From: Devosia soli
Lineage (GTDB): Bacteria; Pseudomonadota; Alphaproteobacteria; Rhizobiales; Devosiaceae
Direction of reading: 5' to 3'
NCBI RefSeq assembly: GCF_000970455.1
Contig: NZ_LAJG01000014.1
Coordinates: forward strand, 186,001-250,000
Length of the DNA: 64,000 nt
Below the pieces are notes generated by a model, which worked only from the letters and a program-made list of their open reading frames with translations, had not been told where the DNA came from and did no database searches. The position numbers were made by a program, and so were the translations under genes. Each line of letters begins with the position of its first letter. Within the stretch, counting starts at the first letter, position 1. Below are positions 54,647 through 62,779 of the stretch, piece after piece.

Positions 54647-56146
54647 ATGTCCTTTGCCAAGCTCGACACCCTCGGCCGCAAGCTCGAATCCCTCGAGCAT
54701 GCGCTTTCGATCCTCGGCGCCGACGAGGCGACACACATGGCGGTGGGAGGCGGGGAAAAGCGCGCCGAGGCCATGGCGAACCTTGCCGGCATGTATCACG
54801 CCCAGGCCACCGCCCCCGAAATCGCCGACTGGATCGAAGCGGCCAAGGCAGAAGACCTCGACACCGATCAAAAGCTCGCTATCGCCGAGTTCGAGCGCAG
54901 CTATGTCAGCGCCACCTGCCTGCCGACCGAATTCGTCGAGCGCCGCACCGCCGCCACCATGCGCTCCGAACAACTCTGGCGCGACCTGCGCGCCAAGGGC
55001 GATTGGGACTCCTTCCTCCCCGCCCTCGAAGGCGTCGTCGCGCTCGTCCGCGAAGAAGCCGCCCTCCGCTCCGCCGCCACCGGCCTCGCCCCCTACGACG
55101 CACTGATGGACCAATACGACCCCGGCAATCGCACCGCCGACATCGACCCCATCTTTGCCGACCTCAAAACCTTCCTCAGGGATTTCGTCCCAGAAGCCCT
55201 CGCCGTCCAGGAAGAGCGCCTCGCCAAGCGTCCGCGCAAATCGCTCAACGGTCCCTACCCGATCGAAAAGCAGCGCGAACTGGGCTTAGCCGCCATGCGC
55301 GCCGTCGGCTTCGATTTCACCCACGGTTCTCTCGCCGTCTCGCATCACCCCTTCTGCGGCGGCGTGCCCACCGACGTGCGCATGACGACACGCTACCGCA
55401 CCGATGAATTCCTCTCCTCGCTCATGGGCGTCCTCCACGAGACTGGCCACGCGCTTTATGAGCAGGGCCTTCCCAAGGATTGGTCGCACTGGCCCCTCGG
55501 CAAGGCGCGCGGCATGGGCATGCACGAGAGCCAGAGCCTCTTTGTCGAGATGCAGGTCTCGCGCAGTCCCGAATTCTGGGAATTCTTGCTGCCTCTCGTC
55601 ACCCAGCATCTTGGCGCAGATGCGATCCCCGGATGGGACATCGCCGACATCCTCAACGAAGTGAACCACGTCGAGCGCGGTTATATCCGCGTCGATGCCG
55701 ACGAAGTCACCTACCCGCTCCACGTCATCCTGCGCTACGAGCTCGAGCAGGAGCTCGTCGCCGGCAAGCTCGAAGCAAGCCAGGTCCCCGAGGCCTGGGA
55801 CGCCAAGATGACCGAATATCTCGGCATCTCGACCCTCGACGACCCCAAGGACGGTCCCATGCAGGACGTTCATTGGCCCGGTGGCGCCTTCGGCTATTTC
55901 CCGAGCTATACCCTCGGCGCCATGATCGCCGCCCAGCAGTGGGCCGCGATGGAAAAGGTGGTGCCTGACGCTCGGGCGCAAATGCGCAAGGGCGACTTTT
56001 CCGCCATCAACCAGTGGCGCTCGGACAATATCTGGAATGAGGCATCGCGCTATTCGACGCCTGACCTGATCACGCGGGCAACGGGTGAGCCGCTGAATGC
56101 GGACTTTTTCAAGAGCCACCTGAAGCGGCGGTATGGGCGGGTTTGA
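54647..56146 (+). CDS. Carboxypeptidase M32 (Taq-like)
   Basis: A 499-residue cytosolic metallopeptidase that removes C-terminal amino acids. The zinc site is HETGH (residues 264-268), with GMHESQSLFVE carrying the third ligand Glu294, and HPF/ISxHPFCGG-type DVRMTTRY upstream. Length is normal for the M32 family. ATG 54647 gives the family N-terminus; a long upstream frame overlapping flgH is rejected. Confidence 0.95.
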   Translation: MSFAKLDTLGRKLESLEHALSILGADEATHMAVGGGEKRAEAMANLAGMYHAQATAPEIADWIEAAKAEDLDTDQKLAIAEFERSYVSATCLPTEFVERRTAATMRSEQLWRDLRAKGDWDSFLPALEGVVALVREEAALRSAATGLAPYDALMDQYDPGNRTADIDPIFADLKTFLRDFVPEALAVQEERLAKRPRKSLNGPYPIEKQRELGLAAMRAVGFDFTHGSLAVSHHPFCGGVPTDVRMTTRYRTDEFLSSLMGVLHETGHALYEQGLPKDWSHWPLGKARGMGMHESQSLFVEMQVSRSPEFWEFLLPLVTQHLGADAIPGWDIADILNEVNHVERGYIRVDADEVTYPLHVILRYELEQELVAGKLEASQVPEAWDAKMTEYLGISTLDDPKDGPMQDVHWPGGAFGYFPSYTLGAMIAAQQWAAMEKVVPDARAQMRKGDFSAINQWRSDNIWNEASRYSTPDLITRATGEPLNADFFKSHLKRRYGRV

Positions 56147-56157
56147 AGGAGACTTGT

Positions 56158-56380
56158 GGTTCACTCCACCCGCTCCCGGCCTCCCCCATCGAGGAGGGAA
56201 TGTTCATTTCGGACCCGCGCAGCCTTTCTAATTTCCACGTTGGGAAGGCAGGCTATCGAGAGTTTAAGTGCACACTCCCCATCGCGGAACGTGTCGCGGC
56301 CGGGGTTTGACTGGATCGAATCTCGAACTCGATCCGCACTTCCCCCTTGATGGGGGAGGATGGGAGGGGGTGTGGGAACC
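56158..56380. repeat. Imperfect inverted repeat in a 439-bp gap
   Basis: Arms at about 56158-56199 (GGTTCAC...CTCCCCCATCGAGG) and 56341-56380 (CCTTGATGGGGGAGG...GTGGGAACC) are imperfect reverse complements, separated by about 140 bp. The layout suggests an extragenic palindromic element or a small non-autonomous element. The rest of 56147-56585 holds no gene; the curlin promoter should be in its right end. Confidence 0.5.
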
Positions 56381-56585
56381 ACGAAACTCCAAGCCACCAG
56401 CCTCCATTTAAGCAAAATCATTGAATCTCAAGCGCTTACGCCAAACCCCGGAATCATGTCGGCATCTTTCTGCCCATGAACGAATTCTGAATTCCCGCTT
56501 CAGCCACCGTTCCGGATCACCCGCCTAAAACAGTCTCCATCAACGACGCGGTCGGAGGGACCGCAGCAAACCTGGAGACGTTCAA

Positions 56586-57020
56586 ATGATCCGCAAGTTC
56601 ATCATCACCGCCGTAGCCGCCACTGTCATCGCTGCGTCCGCAGCCCCCGCCATGGCCGGCGGCATCCATATCGACCAGTCCGGCTTCGGAAATCAGGTCG
56701 GCGGTGGCCAGTCCGGCTGGAACCACAGCTTCGCCACCAAGCAGACCGGCTGGTGGAACAAGGCGGTGAGTCAGCAGTTCGGCGGCAACAACGTCTCCGC
56801 CATCGGCCAGCAGGGCAACAACAATTACGGCGATGTCTACCAGAACGGCTGGAACAACCAGGGTGGCGTCGGTCAGTTCGGGGACAACCACACTGCCGTC
56901 ATTACGCAGGATGGCAACGGCAATATCGCTGCGGGCGTACAGGTGGGCAATAATTGCAATGCCAACGTCACCCAGAATGGCTCGGGCAATGTGACCGCCT
57001 TCGTTCAGGCCTGTCCGTAA
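56586..57020 (+). CDS. Curlin-repeat amyloid protein (CsgA/CsgB-like), copy 1
   Basis: A 144-residue secreted protein: signal peptide ends AASAAPAMAGG, then about nine curlin repeats of the type Q-x-G-x-x-N (DQSGFGN, KQTGWWN, QQGNNN, YQNGWNN, TQDGNGN, TQNGSGN). A Cys lies near the C-terminus (QACP). Curlins assemble into extracellular amyloid fibres. ATG 56586 follows CTGGAGACG. Followed by csgH. Confidence 0.88.
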   Translation: MIRKFIITAVAATVIAASAAPAMAGGIHIDQSGFGNQVGGGQSGWNHSFATKQTGWWNKAVSQQFGGNNVSAIGQQGNNNYGDVYQNGWNNQGGVGQFGDNHTAVITQDGNGNIAAGVQVGNNCNANVTQNGSGNVTAFVQACP

Positions 57021-57032
57021 CCTTTGCGAAAC

Positions 57033-57062
57033 GGGGCCGGCCACGCCGGCCCCTTCCATTCT
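57033..57062 (+). terminator. Hairpin (terminator or attenuator) between curlin 1 and csgH
   Basis: GGGGCCGGC-CAC-GCCGGCCCC followed by TTCCATTCTT. The T-run is poor, so it may reduce rather than stop readthrough into csgH. Confidence 0.6.
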
Positions 57063-57075
57063 TCAGGAGGCCCAG

Positions 57076-57453
57076 ATGTTACACCCCATGATCCAGACCA
57101 TCTTCGCAGCGGCTGCCGCCGTCTCTGCCGTCGGTTTTGCCGCCAATGCCAATGCATCGGGCGGCGATTTCGCCTGTGGCGTCGTTACTAAAACCCAGAA
57201 CGGCATGATGTCGGTTGAGGGAACCTTGCTCAGCCCCACCGCTTTGATTGGCCAATATCGCTTCGCCTTCAAAAGCTCCGGCAATGGCGGCTCGACCAAT
57301 ATCAGCCAGGGCGGTCAATTCACGGCCGCGCCCAATGCCGAAGTCTCGCTGGGCCAGGTGATGGTCAACGCTGGCTCCAGCATCAGCGTCGACTTCACCG
57401 TCACGGTCAATGGCAAGACCTTTGATTGCTCGCAGATCGCGACGCGAACCTGA
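57076..57453 (+). CDS. csgH: Curli assembly inhibitor/chaperone CsgH
   Basis: A 125-residue periplasmic protein, signal peptide ending ANANAS. Mature part shows GxYRFAFKSSGNGGSTNISQGGQF and a Cys pair (Cys at DFACGVV and FDCSQ) as in CsgH, the alphaproteobacterial factor that blocks premature CsgA polymerisation. ATG 57076 follows AGGAGG. Lies between two curlin genes. Confidence 0.88.
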   Translation: MLHPMIQTIFAAAAAVSAVGFAANANASGGDFACGVVTKTQNGMMSVEGTLLSPTALIGQYRFAFKSSGNGGSTNISQGGQFTAAPNAEVSLGQVMVNAGSSISVDFTVTVNGKTFDCSQIATRT

Positions 57454-57512
57454 ACATTACATCGCCACTTTGGCGATGGTGAGCCAGGCGTGACCTTCCC
57501 CTGGCTCAAGAC

Positions 57513-57540
57513 TGCCCCGGCTCCGGCCGGGGCTTTTTTG
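57513..57540 (+). terminator. Intrinsic terminator after csgH
   Basis: GCCCCGG-CTC-CGGCCGGGGC type stem followed by TTTTTTG, about 60 bp after the csgH stop. Confidence 0.9.
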
Positions 57541-57667
57541 TGCCCGTCCCGATTTGGTGAATGCTCTCTGAACGCCCTGCTCCACATGGGTTCAGCCGCC
57601 CCCTCCTACTCTTGTTTCATGAGCTGGAAACACCAGCACCGTGAACGCAAACAATCAGGAGAACATC

Positions 57668-58075
57668 ATGACCAAGACCGTCACCAAGACCATCGCCGCC
57701 GCTGTCGTCGCCCTCGCCGTCGGCGCCTCGCCCGCTTTCGCCGGCGGCCAGATTTCGATCGGCTTTGCCCCAACCGATTCCGACCAGGCCCAGGCCCTCG
57801 GTCTTGGCCTGCAAATGTTCTCGCTGGTTCAGGGCATGTCCGCCACCGGCGCCAATTCCTATCAGAACGGCAATGGCAATTCGGCCGGCTTCAACCAGAA
57901 CGGGTCCGGCAATCACGGCGTCATCTTCCAGGAAGGCAATGGCCACAACGGCACTATCAGCCAGAACGGCAGCAACAATAGCTGCGGCCTTTTCCAGTTC
58001 GGCAACGCCACCAATGCGCAGTGCATGCAGAACGGCAATGGTCAGAGCGGCATCACTACGGTGTTCGGCTTCTGA
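57668..58075 (+). CDS. Curlin-repeat amyloid protein, copy 2
   Basis: A 135-residue secreted protein with signal peptide ending VGASPAFAGG and about six repeats (SYQNGNGN, FNQNGSGN, FQEGNGHN, SQNGSNN, FQFGNATN, MQNGNGQ). A 40-residue non-repeat segment (FAPTDSDQAQALGLGLQMFSLVQG) precedes the repeats, unlike copy 1, so it may be the minor, nucleating (CsgB-like) subunit; inference. ATG 57668 follows AGGAGAAC. Confidence 0.87.
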   Translation: MTKTVTKTIAAAVVALAVGASPAFAGGQISIGFAPTDSDQAQALGLGLQMFSLVQGMSATGANSYQNGNGNSAGFNQNGSGNHGVIFQEGNGHNGTISQNGSNNSCGLFQFGNATNAQCMQNGNGQSGITTVFGF

Positions 58076-58101
58076 ACAGACACAAAATGAGCCGCAGAAC
58101 A

Positions 58102-58129
58102 GCGGGGCCGCAGGGCCCCGTTTCTTTTT
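58102..58129 (+). terminator. Intrinsic terminator after curlin 2
   Basis: GCGGGGCC/GGCCCCGT-type hairpin followed by TTCTTTTTC. Confidence 0.85.
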
Positions 58130-58220
58130 CGCCTTTTTGTTTGCGCCAAATGTCGAAGCGCCCGACTGAGGTTCGTCGAATGGGCAGCAGGCAAATGGTG
58201 CCTGGCAGAAGGAGAGAGCG

Positions 58221-58640
58221 ATGCGTGTCGTTGTTTTTGTGAAAGCTACCGCAGATAGCGAAGCTGAAGTCATGCCCGGAACGGACCTATTGGACGCAAT
58301 GACGCGCTACAACGAGCAATTGGTCGATGCTGGCATCATGCTCGGCGGCGATGGTCTTAAACCCAGTAAATATGCCAAGCGCATCCGTTTCAGTGGCCCG
58401 GAGCGCACTGTTGTCGATGGTCCCTTCGCTGAAACCAAGGAACTCGTTGCCGGATACTGGATCTGGGAAGTGCGCGACATGGACGAGGCGGTCGCCTGGG
58501 TTAAACGGTGCCCCAATCCCATGCTGACCGACAGCGACATCGACATCCGGCCGGTTTTTGAAATGTCGGATTTTGCCGAGATCTCGACGCCAGAAATCGA
58601 CGCCATTCAGGAGCGCAATCGGGCTCGTCTCGAAAGCTGA
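58221..58640 (+). CDS. YciI-family (YCII-related/DGPF) protein
   Basis: A 139-residue ferredoxin-like-fold protein: MRVVVFVKATADSEAEVMPG, then LKPSKYAKRIRFSG, VVDGPFAETKELVAGYWIWEV (the DGPFAE motif) and AWVKRCPNP. Members are often linked to ECF sigma factors, but none is here. ATG 58221 follows AAGGAGAG. Confidence 0.88.
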   Translation: MRVVVFVKATADSEAEVMPGTDLLDAMTRYNEQLVDAGIMLGGDGLKPSKYAKRIRFSGPERTVVDGPFAETKELVAGYWIWEVRDMDEAVAWVKRCPNPMLTDSDIDIRPVFEMSDFAEISTPEIDAIQERNRARLES

Positions 58641-58767
58641 GGTCCCCAGCCACCCCTCGGTGTCATTCCGAATATGGCGGGAGCCACCTCTTAGGGACTA
58701 TTTGTTCCAAACCTTCAGGCAGCTGAACCGCATCAGTCTGCCCGCGCCTTCCCCGGCCACTAAGCTT

Positions 58768-58788
58768 CCCTCGGGCTTGACCCGAGGG
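58768..58788. repeat. REP-like palindrome
   Basis: CCCTCGGG-CTTGA-CCCGAGGG. The core CGGGCTTGxCCCG matches one unit of the pair at 18583-18645. The rest of 58641-58881 holds no gene. Confidence 0.55.
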
Positions 58789-58881
58789 CAACTCCCCGCA
58801 TTCAAAAGTATGGCGACCCGCACACAGAACCTCGGATCGAGCCCAAGGAGAACACCGGTCATTAGCCCGCGCGTATCAGAC

Positions 58882-58911
58882 AAAAAAAGCCCGCCGATCA
58901 GCGGGCTTTTG
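58882..58911 (-). terminator. Intrinsic terminator of dksA
   Basis: AAAAGCCCGC/GCGGGCTTTT stem with TTTTTTTG on the minus strand, directly after the dksA stop. Confidence 0.92.
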
Positions 58912-59328
58912 TTATTCGTCGCGGTAGACCTTTTCGCGGCGCTCGTGCAGTTCCTGAGCTTCGAGGCTCAGCGTCGCGGTGGGGCGGGCATCGAGCCGGG
59001 CGACGCCGATTGGATCGCCGGTTTCTTCGCAGTAGCCATAGGTGCCGTCATCGATCCGCTTGAGGGCGGCATCGATCTTGCCGATCAGCTTGCGCTGGCG
59101 ATCGCGAGTTCGCAGCTCTAGGGCACGGTCGCTTTCCGAGCTTGCCCGATCTGCCATGTCCGGATGATTCTGGCTTTCTTCCTGGAGGTTTTCCAGGGTG
59201 CCGCGGCTCTCGCGAAGGATTTCGTCCTTCCAGGCCAGCAGCTTGTTACGGAAGTATTCCCGCTGCCGCGGGTTCATGAACGGCTCGTCTTCACTCGGCC
59301 GGTATTCAATCACTTCAACCGAAGACAT
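58912..59328 (-). CDS. dksA: RNA polymerase-binding factor DksA, single-cysteine form
   Basis: A 138-residue transcription factor acting with ppGpp in the RNA polymerase secondary channel. The coiled-coil tip DMADRA (residues 57-62) is intact. The C-terminal globular region GYCEETGDPIGVARLDARPTATLSLEAQE keeps only one (Cys100) of the four zinc cysteines of E. coli DksA, as in other rhizobial-type DksA. It lies next to fliX; nothing shows that it belongs to the flagellar regulon. Confidence 0.92.
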   Translation of the reverse strand: MSSVEVIEYRPSEDEPFMNPRQREYFRNKLLAWKDEILRESRGTLENLQEESQNHPDMADRASSESDRALELRTRDRQRKLIGKIDAALKRIDDGTYGYCEETGDPIGVARLDARPTATLSLEAQELHERREKVYRDE

Positions 59329-59502
59329 TAGCTACTCGACTCCAATGCGCCCCTCGGCGGCCTATATAGGCCCCTCGTCAAACCCGGGCAAGCGAACTTC
59401 TTTGAGACCCTTAATCGAGAAAAGCCCCATTGCATCAGGCGCATAACCTAAGACTGACAACAATTTGATGAAGCCTGGCGCGTCGCTTGAGCGCGATTTT
59501 CT

Positions 59503-59922
59503 TCAAAACTCGGGAAAACGGCCCTGCTTGGCAAGCTCGACCCGCACGCGCAGTTCGATATCGTCGAGAAGAGAATCGAGGCCCGGCTCGGTGCGATCGC
59601 GATAGACGCTGAGCTCTTCTACAAGAGCGTCGAGCCGTTCCGCAGTAATGCCGCCAACGAGGATATCGGCCTTGATGCCGTCGAGCAGATCAAGCAGCGC
59701 CGTTCCCCGCTTGACCGCCTTGCGCTTGCCGCCCATTGCATCGCCGACCGACTGCAAGGCAAGGATGGCGTCGAGCGCGGCAACCTGCGCGACGGGAGCA
59801 GCCCGCGCCACGCGCGCCGGGCCGGCGACGTCTGACATTGAGAAAGTCTGGCCGGCCGCATATTTCCCGACGCTGGCGCGAGACGATACACTGGCCATGC
59901 GGTTGGCGGATTCGATACGCAC
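59503..59922 (-). CDS. fliX: Flagellar assembly regulator FliX
   Basis: A 139-residue protein matching FliX (GQTFSMSD, ALDAILALQSVGD, GTALLDLLDGIKADILVGG, IELRVRVELAKQGRFP). In Caulobacter FliX couples early flagellar assembly to FlbD activation of sigma-54 genes. GTG 59922 gives the family N-terminus; TTG 59931 is possible but only 3 nt from GGAG. Divergent from flgI, with a perfect CtrA-type box 53 bp upstream. Confidence 0.9.
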   Translation of the reverse strand: MRIESANRMASVSSRASVGKYAAGQTFSMSDVAGPARVARAAPVAQVAALDAILALQSVGDAMGGKRKAVKRGTALLDLLDGIKADILVGGITAERLDALVEELSVYRDRTEPGLDSLLDDIELRVRVELAKQGRFPEF

Positions 59923-59974
59923 GGGACTCAATCACTCCCAAATTCCTGTCACAGGCAAAATCTGCCCGACATGG

Positions 59975-59989
59975 TTAATGGCGGCTTAA
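59975..59989 (-). promoter_or_regulatory. CtrA-type box in the fliX promoter
   Basis: On the fliX strand TTAA-GCCGCCA-TTAAC is a perfect match to TTAA-N7-TTAAC. It is 53 bp upstream of the preferred fliX start, the same distance as the box before flgB. Binding is inferred. Confidence 0.75.
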
Positions 59990-60094
59990 TAGCCCCGGCA
60001 AGAATTGCACACCGGAGCTATCCAGAAGCACCGCCCACCATGACCAGTCTCTAAAAATCAATAAACTTCAGGGACTTACAAACCAAAAGTCAGT

Positions 60095-60111
60095 TTGGCA
60101 CGGTTCTGGCA
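60095..60111 (+). promoter_or_regulatory. Sigma-54 promoter of the flgI operon
   Basis: TTGGCACG-GTTC-TGGCA has the GG and GC elements 10 bp apart. The first 11 bases equal those of the flgF promoter (TTGGCACGGTT). It lies 58 bp before the flgI ATG. Confidence 0.82.
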
Positions 60112-60168
60112 TTGCTCTTGGCGATCGCGGCGCCATGGGGATGGTGCAGCTTCGTACCGGGGATAAAG

Positions 60169-61293
60169 ATGCCGAACACACTCTTTCGTATAGGGCTTGC
60201 AGCAGCGCTCAGCGCCGCGCTCGTCCTCGCGCCGATCGCCCAGGCCGTGGCGGCTCCCGCCCGCATCAAGGATATCGTCGACGTCGAAGGCATCCGCGAG
60301 AATCAGCTCGTCGGGTATGGTCTCGTCGTCGGCCTCGATGGCACGGGCGACAGCCTCAACAATTCCCCGTTCACCCGCCAATCCCTGCAGTCGATGCTCG
60401 AACGCCTCGGCGTCAACACCCAGGGCGAAAACGTCCGCACCGCCAATATTGCGGCAGTGATGGTGACGGCGAGCCTGCCGCCATTCGCCACCCAGGGCTC
60501 GCGCATAGACGTCTCCGTCGCTTCGCTCGGCAATGCCAAGAGCCTGCAGGGCGGCACGTTGCTCGTCACCCCCCTCCTCGGCGCCGATGGCGAAGTCTTT
60601 GCCATCGCCCAGGGTCCAGTCACCATCAATGGCTTCAAGGCCGAAGGGGACGCGGCAAGCATCGTTTCGGGCGTCCCCACCACCGGCCGCATCTCTTCAG
60701 GCGCCCTGGTCGAGCGCGAAATCGGGTTCGCCCTCGGGACCCAGACCTCGCTGCGCCTCGCGCTTCGCAACCCCGACCTGACCACGGCTCGCCGCATCGC
60801 CATGTCGGTCAACGATTTCATCGGCGCACCGACGGCGGTGCCGGAAGATCCCTCCACCGTCCGCCTGACGCTGCCAACCGGTTTCAACGGCAATATCGTC
60901 GATCTTCTGACCGACATCGAACAGCTCATTATCCAGACCGACCAATCGGCCAAGATCGTCATCGACGAAAACAGCGGCATCATCGTCATGGGCAAGGATG
61001 TGCGCGTATCGAGTGTTGCAGTCGCACAATCCAACCTCACTGTCTCGATCGCCGAAAACCCGACGGTCGTGCAGCCGGCGCCCTTCAGCCAGGGCCAGAC
61101 CGCCGTCCAGCCCAGCACCGATCTCAGCGTCGATCAGACCGACACCACCCTGCAGGTCATCAATGAATCCGTAACCCTGCAGGAACTGGTCGATGGCCTC
61201 AACGCGCTCGGAATCTCGCCGCGCGATCTCATCGCCATCCTCCAGGCCATCAAGGCGACCGGCGCCCTTCAGGCCGAGATCGAGGTGCTGTGA
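60169..61293 (+). CDS. flgI: Flagellar P-ring protein FlgI
   Basis: A 374-residue periplasmic ring protein. Signal peptide ends PIAQAVAAP; core ARIKDIVDVEGIRENQLVGYGLVVGLDGTGDS and GGTLLVTPLLGADGEVFAIAQGPV, ending ISPRDLIAILQAIKATGALQAEIEVL. ATG 60169 follows GGGGAT. Its stop overlaps the next start (TGATG). Confidence 0.97.
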   Translation: MPNTLFRIGLAAALSAALVLAPIAQAVAAPARIKDIVDVEGIRENQLVGYGLVVGLDGTGDSLNNSPFTRQSLQSMLERLGVNTQGENVRTANIAAVMVTASLPPFATQGSRIDVSVASLGNAKSLQGGTLLVTPLLGADGEVFAIAQGPVTINGFKAEGDAASIVSGVPTTGRISSGALVEREIGFALGTQTSLRLALRNPDLTTARRIAMSVNDFIGAPTAVPEDPSTVRLTLPTGFNGNIVDLLTDIEQLIIQTDQSAKIVIDENSGIIVMGKDVRVSSVAVAQSNLTVSIAENPTVVQPAPFSQGQTAVQPSTDLSVDQTDTTLQVINESVTLQELVDGLNALGISPRDLIAILQAIKATGALQAEIEVL

Positions 61294-61616
61294 TGGAAAC
61301 CAATACCGTCAACGGCATCAAGACCACCCTTTCCACCCATCAGATCGACAAGCTGCGCAAGCAGGCCGAAGATTTCGAGGGCGTGTTCCTCAATCTCCTC
61401 ACCAAGGAAATGTTCGCCACGGCCAAGTCCGACAACGGCTTTGGCGGCGGCTTTGGCGAGGAAACCTGGCGCTCGATGCAGTCCGAACAGCTCGCCAACA
61501 CCATGGCGCAGAATGGCGGACTTGGCATCGCCGACCAGCTCCTGGGCGACATGATCGCCCTCCAAGAAGCCAACCAGAACAACAACAATTCGCGTCCATC
61601 AGGAGTGTACCGTTAA
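61293..61616 (+). CDS. cheL: Rod-binding protein CheL/FlgJ-N-like
   Basis: A 107-residue protein made only of the FlgJ rod-binding domain: KLRKQAEDFEGVFLNLLTKEMF, ETWRSMQSEQLANTMAQNGGLGIADQL. The muramidase domain of enterobacterial FlgJ is absent, as in CheL of Caulobacter flgI-cheL-flbY. It starts 1 bp into the flgI stop and its own stop overlaps the next start. Confidence 0.88.
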   Translation: METNTVNGIKTTLSTHQIDKLRKQAEDFEGVFLNLLTKEMFATAKSDNGFGGGFGEETWRSMQSEQLANTMAQNGGLGIADQLLGDMIALQEANQNNNNSRPSGVYR

Positions 61617-62086
61617 TGTCCGCAGCAGCCGATCGTATTGCGTCCCTCGACAGCCTGCCGGCCGAAGAGCTTTGCACCCAGGCAGAAGTTGCCCTGCAGG
61701 CACTCGTCACCATCATGAACGAGGAAACCACCCTCCTCCGCGCCGGCCGCTTCCGCGATGCCGGTGGCCTCACCGCCCAAAAGACGCAGCTCGCTCAGGA
61801 TTACGTGGTCTTTGCTCGCTCCGTGCAGCGCCAGACCGAACGCCTTTCGACCGAAGCCCCGGCTTCGCTCGACCGCCTGCACCGCAATCACGATAGCCTT
61901 GCAACCCAGATGGCAGAGAACCTTCGCGTCATCGCCACGGCCAAGACGCTCGCCGAAGACATCCTGGTCGACGTGGCCGACACTGTCGGCGCCAAGGATC
62001 GCACCCGCACCTATGATCGCAGTGGCGAGGTCAAGATGCCCCGCGCCGTTTCGGCTCGCGGCATCGCCATCAACCGCGCCCTCTGA
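61616..62086 (+). CDS. flbY: FlbY/FlgN-like flagellar protein
   Basis: A 156-residue helical protein (ALVTIMNEETTLLRAGRFRDAGGLTAQKTQLAQDYVVFA) with the pattern of a FlgN-type chaperone. Position after flgI-cheL matches Caulobacter flbY. ATG 61616 overlaps the cheL stop (TAATG) and has AGGAG 10 nt upstream. Followed by a strong terminator. Confidence 0.75.
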   Translation: MSAAADRIASLDSLPAEELCTQAEVALQALVTIMNEETTLLRAGRFRDAGGLTAQKTQLAQDYVVFARSVQRQTERLSTEAPASLDRLHRNHDSLATQMAENLRVIATAKTLAEDILVDVADTVGAKDRTRTYDRSGEVKMPRAVSARGIAINRAL

Positions 62087-62172
62087 CGCGCAACCGAATC
62101 GCCGCGGCGCTCTACCTCGATGGGAATAGGGGTAGGCTCTCCAGAAGGAGCGCCAGCATCGCTACCGGCTTT

Positions 62173-62206
62173 GGGGCCCTCGCAGGAGCGAGGGCCCTTT
62201 CATTTG
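62173..62206 (+). terminator. Intrinsic terminator of flgI-cheL-flbY
   Basis: GGGCCCTCG/CGAGGGCCC stem followed by TTTCATTTG. Confidence 0.9.
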
Positions 62207-62332
62207 CTCGACGTTAACGGAATGCTACCGGACTGGCCGTCTATCGCATCAAATACGCCCGTTTCATCCAATGGAGCGGAAGCAATCCTTCCGTAGCCTG
62301 ACCTCGGCCAATTGTGGCTCCAGGACAGGATC

Positions 62333-62662
62333 ATGAGCGCCAGAATAGCGCCGAGAACCGATACCATCGGTATCGCTTTCTCGCCGCATCTTCCAAGGTT
62401 CAATCGTCCGCCCGGACGACGCGAACCCAAAACCCCGGAGGGGGATAACATTGCCGGAGAAGCCGATTCCCTGGGTTTGCCCAAAGAGTTCGGCGCGCTG
62501 GAGACCGAGGGTAGTCTACCGCCCGAGACCATCTTCGAAGCCGCCCTCCTCGGACTTCAGCAGTCGATCGACCCGCTGACCCCTCAGGAAGTCGCCCGCC
62601 GCCTCCGCAACGAATGGTCACCCCCCTCCTCGGGATTTCAGCTGACCGACAAGACCATCTGA
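62333..62662 (+). CDS. Unknown short protein in the flagellar block
   Basis: A 109-residue protein not recognised. It is Pro/Arg-rich and disordered at the start (RFNRPPGRREPKTPEGD) and has a helical end (ETIFEAALLGLQQSIDPLTPQEVARRLRNEWSPP). ATG 62333 follows AGGACAGGA. Its own terminator and the one before it mark an independent transcription unit between flbY and the flagellin gene. Confidence 0.55.
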   Translation: MSARIAPRTDTIGIAFSPHLPRFNRPPGRREPKTPEGDNIAGEADSLGLPKEFGALETEGSLPPETIFEAALLGLQQSIDPLTPQEVARRLRNEWSPPSSGFQLTDKTI

Positions 62663-62667
62663 AAATC

Positions 62668-62704
62668 AAAGCCCGGACCGCTCATCGGCCCGGGCTTTTT
62701 CTTG
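62668..62704 (+). terminator. Intrinsic terminator of the unknown short gene
   Basis: AAGCCCGG/CCGGGCTT stem followed by TTTCTTG. Confidence 0.88.
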
Positions 62705-62723
62705 CCTAAACATCTGCAAAGAC

Positions 62724-62754
62724 AAACAAAAAGGCCCGCCTCGAAAGGCGGGCC
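62724..62754 (-). terminator. Intrinsic terminator of flagellin
   Basis: On the minus strand GGCCCGCCT-TTCG-AGGCGGGCC is followed by TTTTTGTTTG, about 25 bp after the flagellin stop. Confidence 0.92.
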
Positions 62755-62779
62755 AAGTTCAGTGATGCAGTAAGACCTC

